NCBI RefSeq assembly: GCF_040676775.1
Contig: NZ_JBFAPP010000028.1
Coordinates: 1 to 64,000 of the forward strand
Length of the DNA: 64,000 bases
Direction of reading: 5' to 3'
DNA from: Micromonospora_G sp040676775
Lineage (GTDB): Bacteria; Actinomycetota; Actinomycetes; Mycobacteriales; Micromonosporaceae
Below are positions 60,291 through 64,000 of this stretch, one piece after another; within the stretch, counting starts at the first letter, position 1, and every line of letters begins with the position of its first letter. The position numbers and the translations under genes were made by a program. The notes under the pieces were generated by a model that ran no database searches, was not told the DNA's origin, and was given only the letters and a program-made list of their open reading frames with translations.

Positions 60291-61964
60291 TCACCCCCGG
60301 TAGAGCGGGTTCGCCACCTCGACCTGGTTGATCTGCTCACCGGTGAGCGCGTCGTACGCGAGCACCACCGTGCGGTCCGGGTAGACCGAGACCGTCAGCG
60401 CGGTCGGGGACTCGGGCCGGTCGGTCGCGGAGTCCTCGTCCCACGGGTCGGTCGGGCTCGGCGCGAACTCCATCGCCAGCGCCCCGGTGTTGATCGCGGT
60501 GTAGCCGTCCGGGTGCCCGCCGTCGGTCACCGTACGGACCGCCCAGTCCGACCGGTACGGCGACCAGTGGGTGTGACCGCTGAGGTAGATGGCGTTCGGG
60601 TAGCGGCCGACGATGTTCTCCAGTTCCACGTCGCGCGGCCCGTTGCCGTAGAAGTTGCCGTAGGTGCCGGAAACCGTCCAGGCGAACGGGTAGTGCCGCA
60701 GCACCAGCACCTGCCTGCCCCGTCCCGACCAGTGCGCCAGCCGTGCGCCGAGGAACGCCACCTGCGCGTCGCTGATGTCCTGCTGTTCCTCGGCGGGTAC
60801 GCCCGCCTCCGGTCCGAGCACGATGATCGGCACCCCGCCGACGACCTTCTCGTAGTACGTCTTGTCGATCTCGGCGCCCCACTTGTTGCCGAAGGTCAGG
60901 AAGTTGTCGACCTGCTGCTGGAGGGTCAGCACGCGGCTGCGTACGTCGTGGTTGCCGAGCACCGGCAGCACGGTCGGGATCCGGTCCCGGTCGGCGAAGA
61001 TCGCGCTCACCTCGTCGTACTCGGCGACCTGCTGTTCCTGGGTCTGTTCGCGCGGGCCGCTGATGATGTCACCGACGACCAGCAGGGCCTTCGACTTCGG
61101 GGCCTGCCGGCGCAGCAGGTCGAGGGTGCCGTCCAGGTAGGGCAGTCCCTCGTGCTGGATGTCGCTGAGCACCTGGATCGTGGTCGGGGTGACGCCCGCC
61201 GGCAGCGGCGCCATCGGCGTACGGACCAGCACGTCGTCGACCGCCCAGTAGAGCCGCGGCTGGTTGCTGGCGTAGCCGAAGCGAAAGACGGCCGTGCTCG
61301 CCTTGGCCGGCACCTTGACCGGGACGACCTCCTGGCCGGAGATGACGTCCTGGCCACCGTTGGCGCTGATCCGGGCCGCCGAGTAGCGCAGGATCTCGCT
61401 CTCCGGGCCGCCGTCGAAGGAGACCGTGACCCGGCCGACGGCCTTGTGCGCCTGCCGGTAGTGCGAGGAGAAGACGAGTTCCAGTTGGCGCTGCCCGCCG
61501 ACCGGCACGACCGGGCTGGTCAGGGTGGTGCTGACCGGGTTCGCCCCGTCCACGGTCGCACCCCTGGCCGAGGCGACGCCGTTGTCGGCGACGGCGAGGA
61601 ATCCGCGCGAGCGGGAGAACTGATTGCGCTGGTCGAGGAAGCAGCGCTGGTCGAGCGGGGCGTTCTGCTCCGGGTCGCAGCCGATGCCGGCCGGCGCGGC
61701 GGCGGCGAACCAGGCGTCCCGTTCGGTGAAGGTCCAGCCACGCCAGTCGGCGGGCGCACCTTCGGTCCGTACCGTCCAGCCGGCGCGGGCGGCGTCGAAG
61801 TCGCCCCGCCAGATCGTCTGCTGGCCGGGGCCGGCGGCGGTCGCGTCGGTGGGCGCGGCACGGCTCGGCGAGGTTGCCTGGGCGGCGGGTGCCGCACCGG
61901 CGGTGATCAGGGTGACCAGGGCCGCGGTCACGGCCGTCAGGTAACGGGTACGGGGCAGCGTCAT
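60291..61964 (-). CDS. Secreted calcineurin-like metallophosphoesterase
   Basis: Exported phosphoesterase of 557 residues. A Sec signal peptide (about 1-30, LTAVTAALVTLITAGAAPAA) is followed by a beta-sandwich, jelly-roll-like domain (about 48-255, beginning WRGDFDAARAGWTVRTEG). The metallophosphoesterase domain covers about 265-500 with IQVLSDIQHEG, VVGDIISGP, PVLGNHDVRS, LVLRHYPFAW and YLSGHTHWSPY. The first motif is D.Q rather than D.H, so a metal ligand at that place differs from the classic pattern. A short beta-rich tail ends the protein. GGAG precedes the ATG at 61964. It lies between the nuclease/5'-nucleotidase and GDPD genes, all on the minus strand with hairpins between. Confidence 0.88.
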   Translation of the reverse strand: MTLPRTRYLTAVTAALVTLITAGAAPAAQATSPSRAAPTDATAAGPGQQTIWRGDFDAARAGWTVRTEGAPADWRGWTFTERDAWFAAAAPAGIGCDPEQNAPLDQRCFLDQRNQFSRSRGFLAVADNGVASARGATVDGANPVSTTLTSPVVPVGGQRQLELVFSSHYRQAHKAVGRVTVSFDGGPESEILRYSAARISANGGQDVISGQEVVPVKVPAKASTAVFRFGYASNQPRLYWAVDDVLVRTPMAPLPAGVTPTTIQVLSDIQHEGLPYLDGTLDLLRRQAPKSKALLVVGDIISGPREQTQEQQVAEYDEVSAIFADRDRIPTVLPVLGNHDVRSRVLTLQQQVDNFLTFGNKWGAEIDKTYYEKVVGGVPIIVLGPEAGVPAEEQQDISDAQVAFLGARLAHWSGRGRQVLVLRHYPFAWTVSGTYGNFYGNGPRDVELENIVGRYPNAIYLSGHTHWSPYRSDWAVRTVTDGGHPDGYTAINTGALAMEFAPSPTDPWDEDSATDRPESPTALTVSVYPDRTVVLAYDALTGEQINQVEVANPLYRG

Positions 61965-62123
61965 CGTGTCTCCACACGGTCGGGGATGGGTAGCCACACC
62001 GTGTCGATGACGATCAACATGCCGGTGAACGGGACGCTGGGGCCCGTCGTCGGGCAGGTGAGGTTCACGAGCGGAGCACCCGGACCGGATGGACAAGCCG
62101 TACCCGCAACGTGGAGGAATGAG

Positions 62124-62159
62124 CCGTCCCCGCCGCCTGGAGGAAGGCGACGGGGACGG
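62124..62159 (-). terminator. Terminator hairpin downstream of the GDPD gene
   Basis: A 14-bp stem with one mismatch (62124-62137 and 62146-62159) and an 8-nt loop starts 20 nt past the GDPD stop codon, so this gene and the next phosphoesterase are probably separate transcripts. Confidence 0.75.
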
Positions 62160-62179
62160 TGGCTGGTGTCGGGAATGGA

Positions 62180-64000
62180 CTACTTCAGGGCGAGGGTGCG
62201 GGCGTCGGCGGCGATCACACTGGCCACCTCGGCCGGTACGAGTTTGCCGGCCTGCCGGTCGACGTAGCTGGCGAGTTCGGCGTACTTGCCGTCGACGAGC
62301 TTGGCGGTCATCGTGCCGATCGCGGCCGGGTCGGCGGCGGAGGTGAGGATGAGGTAGCCGAGGCCGGCCTGGCTCACCGTCACGGTGAAGGTGCTGGTCG
62401 CGGTCGCACTGCCCTCCGGCCCGGTGACCACGGTGTTGATGGTGTGCTTGCCTGCGGTGAGCTTGGCCAGGTCGAGCTTGCGTCCGGCGGCCGACTTCTT
62501 GCCGTCGAGGGTGACGGTGACGGTGTCGGCGTTGGTCGCGGCGACCGCGATCACCGGGGACTGCGCCCGGTCGAGGCGCGCCCCGTCGGCCGGCGAGGTG
62601 ATCGCCACGGTCGGGTCACCGGAGGCGCGCTGCATGAACGCGGAGTTCCAGCCGACCAGTTCGGACGCCCGGTTCGTGATGATCGCGTCGGTGCCGACCC
62701 GCTCCAGCCGCTGCCAGAGGCCGGCGGAGTCCATCGTCCACGCCATCACGGCGACGCCTGCGGCGTGCAGCGGGGCGATGATCTCCGGCTTGGCGAGCAG
62801 CGCGTTGCCGTCCGGGTTGTACGCGGTCAGGTGGAGCTGCTTCGAGATCGCGACCGGGTCGGCGTCGAGGCTGCTGCGGAGCAGGCCGAGCGGCAGCTCG
62901 GGGGCGAGTTCGTAGGTGTACTGGAGGGCGTCGACCTCGAAGCTCTGTACGAAGACCCGGCTGGTCATCTGCTCGTCCCGGATCACCTGGATGATCGTGG
63001 CGACCTCGTCCTTCGTGTGCTTGCCCTTGATCTCCAGCAGCAGACTGCCGCCGCGCGTACGCAGGTCGGCGAGTTGCTCGGCGAGGGTCGGCACCCGCTC
63101 GCCGACGTACTGGGGGCCGAACCAGGAGCCGGCGTCGAGTGCCTTGATCTGCTCGGCGGTCAGGTCCCGGATGTTGCCGGTGCCGTCGGTGGTCCGGTCG
63201 ACGGTGCCGTCGTGCAGGATGAACGGGACGCCGTCCTTGCTCGGCTGCACGTCGTTCTCGATCCAGTCGGCGCCGCCCTTGCGGGCGATCTCCTGCGCGA
63301 CCAGGGTGTTCTCCGGTGCTGCGGCGGACGCGCCACGGTGGGCGACGACCGTGAACGGGCTGCCCTCGGGGCGGATGTAGCCGTTCGCCGGCAGCTCGGT
63401 GACGGTCACGTCGTCGTACGAGACGGTGGCGCCGTTGACGAAGAGCGCCTGGATGCCGTCGGCGGAACGCTGCAAACTGTTCGTACGCATCGCCTCACGC
63501 CCGTCGAAGATCCAGCGGGCCTGGTTGCCGTGCACCTCGACGGCGACCCGGACGTCCCGGCCAGTGCCGGCGGCGTACGGGGCGGAGGCGGTGTTCGGCA
63601 CGACCCATGTGTTGGCGGTGGTCCGCTGGGCGAACTCGAGCCCGTTGGCGGCGGTGGTGCCGCTGCGCATGGTGGCGATCCACCACGGGGTGGCGCCGTC
63701 GGCGGGGACGTCCAGGCCGAGTGAGGCCCAGCGGGTGGCGGCCGACACCGTTTCGAAGCGCATGGTGGCCTCGAAGCGGAAGTCGTTCAGGTGCCGACCA
63801 AAAGTGATCTTGTTGTTGTCGGCCGAGCTGGCGGAGGTGCCGTACAGCCGGCCGTTCTCGACCTTCCAGGCGCCGTCGACCGCGCGCCATCCCGCGGGCA
63901 GGTTTCCGGAGGAGAAGTTCTCCGAAACGACGACGTTGCCCGGTTCGGCGGCGGCGGGCGACGAGGCGGTGACGGCCACGGCGGCGCCACCGGTGACCGC
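62180..64000 (-). CDS. Secreted glycerophosphodiester phosphodiesterase with beta-sandwich and Ig-like domains, 5' end beyond window
   Basis: At least 606 residues of an exported enzyme that splits glycerophosphodiesters to glycerol-3-phosphate and an alcohol. The frame is open to the window edge and reads into the hydrophobic end of a signal peptide (AAVAVTASSPAAA), so only the start of the signal is missing. A concanavalin-like sandwich (about 20-195 of the visible part, SENFSSGNLPAGWRAVDGAW) precedes the GDPD TIM barrel (about 205-450), with VVAHRGASAAAPENT, ENDVQPSKDG, FILHDGTVDRTTDG and LLLEIKGKH carrying the catalytic His and metal Glu/Asp. A C-terminal Ig-like domain (PTVAITSPADGARLD) and about 60 further residues follow. 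Confidence 0.93.
   Translation of the reverse strand, partial: AVTGGAAVAVTASSPAAAEPGNVVVSENFSSGNLPAGWRAVDGAWKVENGRLYGTSASSADNNKITFGRHLNDFRFEATMRFETVSAATRWASLGLDVPADGATPWWIATMRSGTTAANGLEFAQRTTANTWVVPNTASAPYAAGTGRDVRVAVEVHGNQARWIFDGREAMRTNSLQRSADGIQALFVNGATVSYDDVTVTELPANGYIRPEGSPFTVVAHRGASAAAPENTLVAQEIARKGGADWIENDVQPSKDGVPFILHDGTVDRTTDGTGNIRDLTAEQIKALDAGSWFGPQYVGERVPTLAEQLADLRTRGGSLLLEIKGKHTKDEVATIIQVIRDEQMTSRVFVQSFEVDALQYTYELAPELPLGLLRSSLDADPVAISKQLHLTAYNPDGNALLAKPEIIAPLHAAGVAVMAWTMDSAGLWQRLERVGTDAIITNRASELVGWNSAFMQRASGDPTVAITSPADGARLDRAQSPVIAVAATNADTVTVTLDGKKSAAGRKLDLAKLTAGKHTINTVVTGPEGSATATSTFTVTVSQAGLGYLILTSAADPAAIGTMTAKLVDGKYAELASYVDRQAGKLVPAEVASVIAADARTLALK

Overview
The window looks like chromosomal DNA from a mycelial, high-GC actinomycete, most likely a member of Micromonosporaceae. 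This rests on the strong G/C bias at third codon positions, frequent GTG starts, abundant CGTAC words, a SARP-type regulator, an IdeR/DmdR iron box, and a housekeeping block shared with other Actinobacteria. There is no plasmid or phage backbone, transposase, integrase, CRISPR array or rRNA.

Region 1 (1-31 kb) is the conserved actinobacterial neighbourhood that in Mycobacterium tuberculosis spans roughly Rv1002c-Rv1018c. Reading leftwards on the minus strand it holds rsmI, metG, tatD, rsmA, ispE, an ABC-F protein, glmU, prs, rplY and pth, with a mannosyltransferase (pmt) diverging from rsmI. A 3'(2'),5'-bisphosphate nucleotidase-like gene continues past the left edge. Accessory genes are threaded between these: tRNA-Gln with an adjacent HTH/LAGLIDADG-like protein, a fatty-acid desaturase with a TetR regulator behind a tandem operator, two DUF4383 membrane proteins, a double-module Lrp regulator, an unknown 416-aa protein, an iron-box-controlled siderophore uptake operon, a small helical protein, a SARP regulator, and a proline-repeat membrane protein.

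Region 2 (31-41 kb) is accessory: a D,D-peptidase-like serine hydrolase, a DUF418 membrane protein divergent from a TetR regulator, a quinone oxidoreductase, two small hypothetical proteins, a CGNR zinc-finger regulator, trehalose synthase and a secreted HNH nuclease.

Region 3 (43-52.7 kb) is a tightly packed six-gene minus-strand operon: GlnX-like membrane sensor, GlnH-like lipoprotein, a coiled-coil protein, PknG-like kinase, a von Willebrand A protein with a C-terminal zinc ribbon, and a membrane-anchored NACHT-like NTPase. The GlnX-GlnH-PknG core is the known amino-acid sensing module of mycobacteria. The added coiled-coil, VWA and NACHT partners make this the best candidate for an undescribed system.

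Region 4 (40.8-42.9 kb and 55.6-64 kb) flanks that operon with secreted phosphate-acquisition proteins: a PstS-type binding protein fused to an Ig-like domain, a 1460-aa nuclease/5'-nucleotidase fusion, a calcineurin-like phosphoesterase and a glycerophosphodiesterase cut by the right edge. A PQQ-propeller lipoprotein and a second MDR oxidoreductase lie between.
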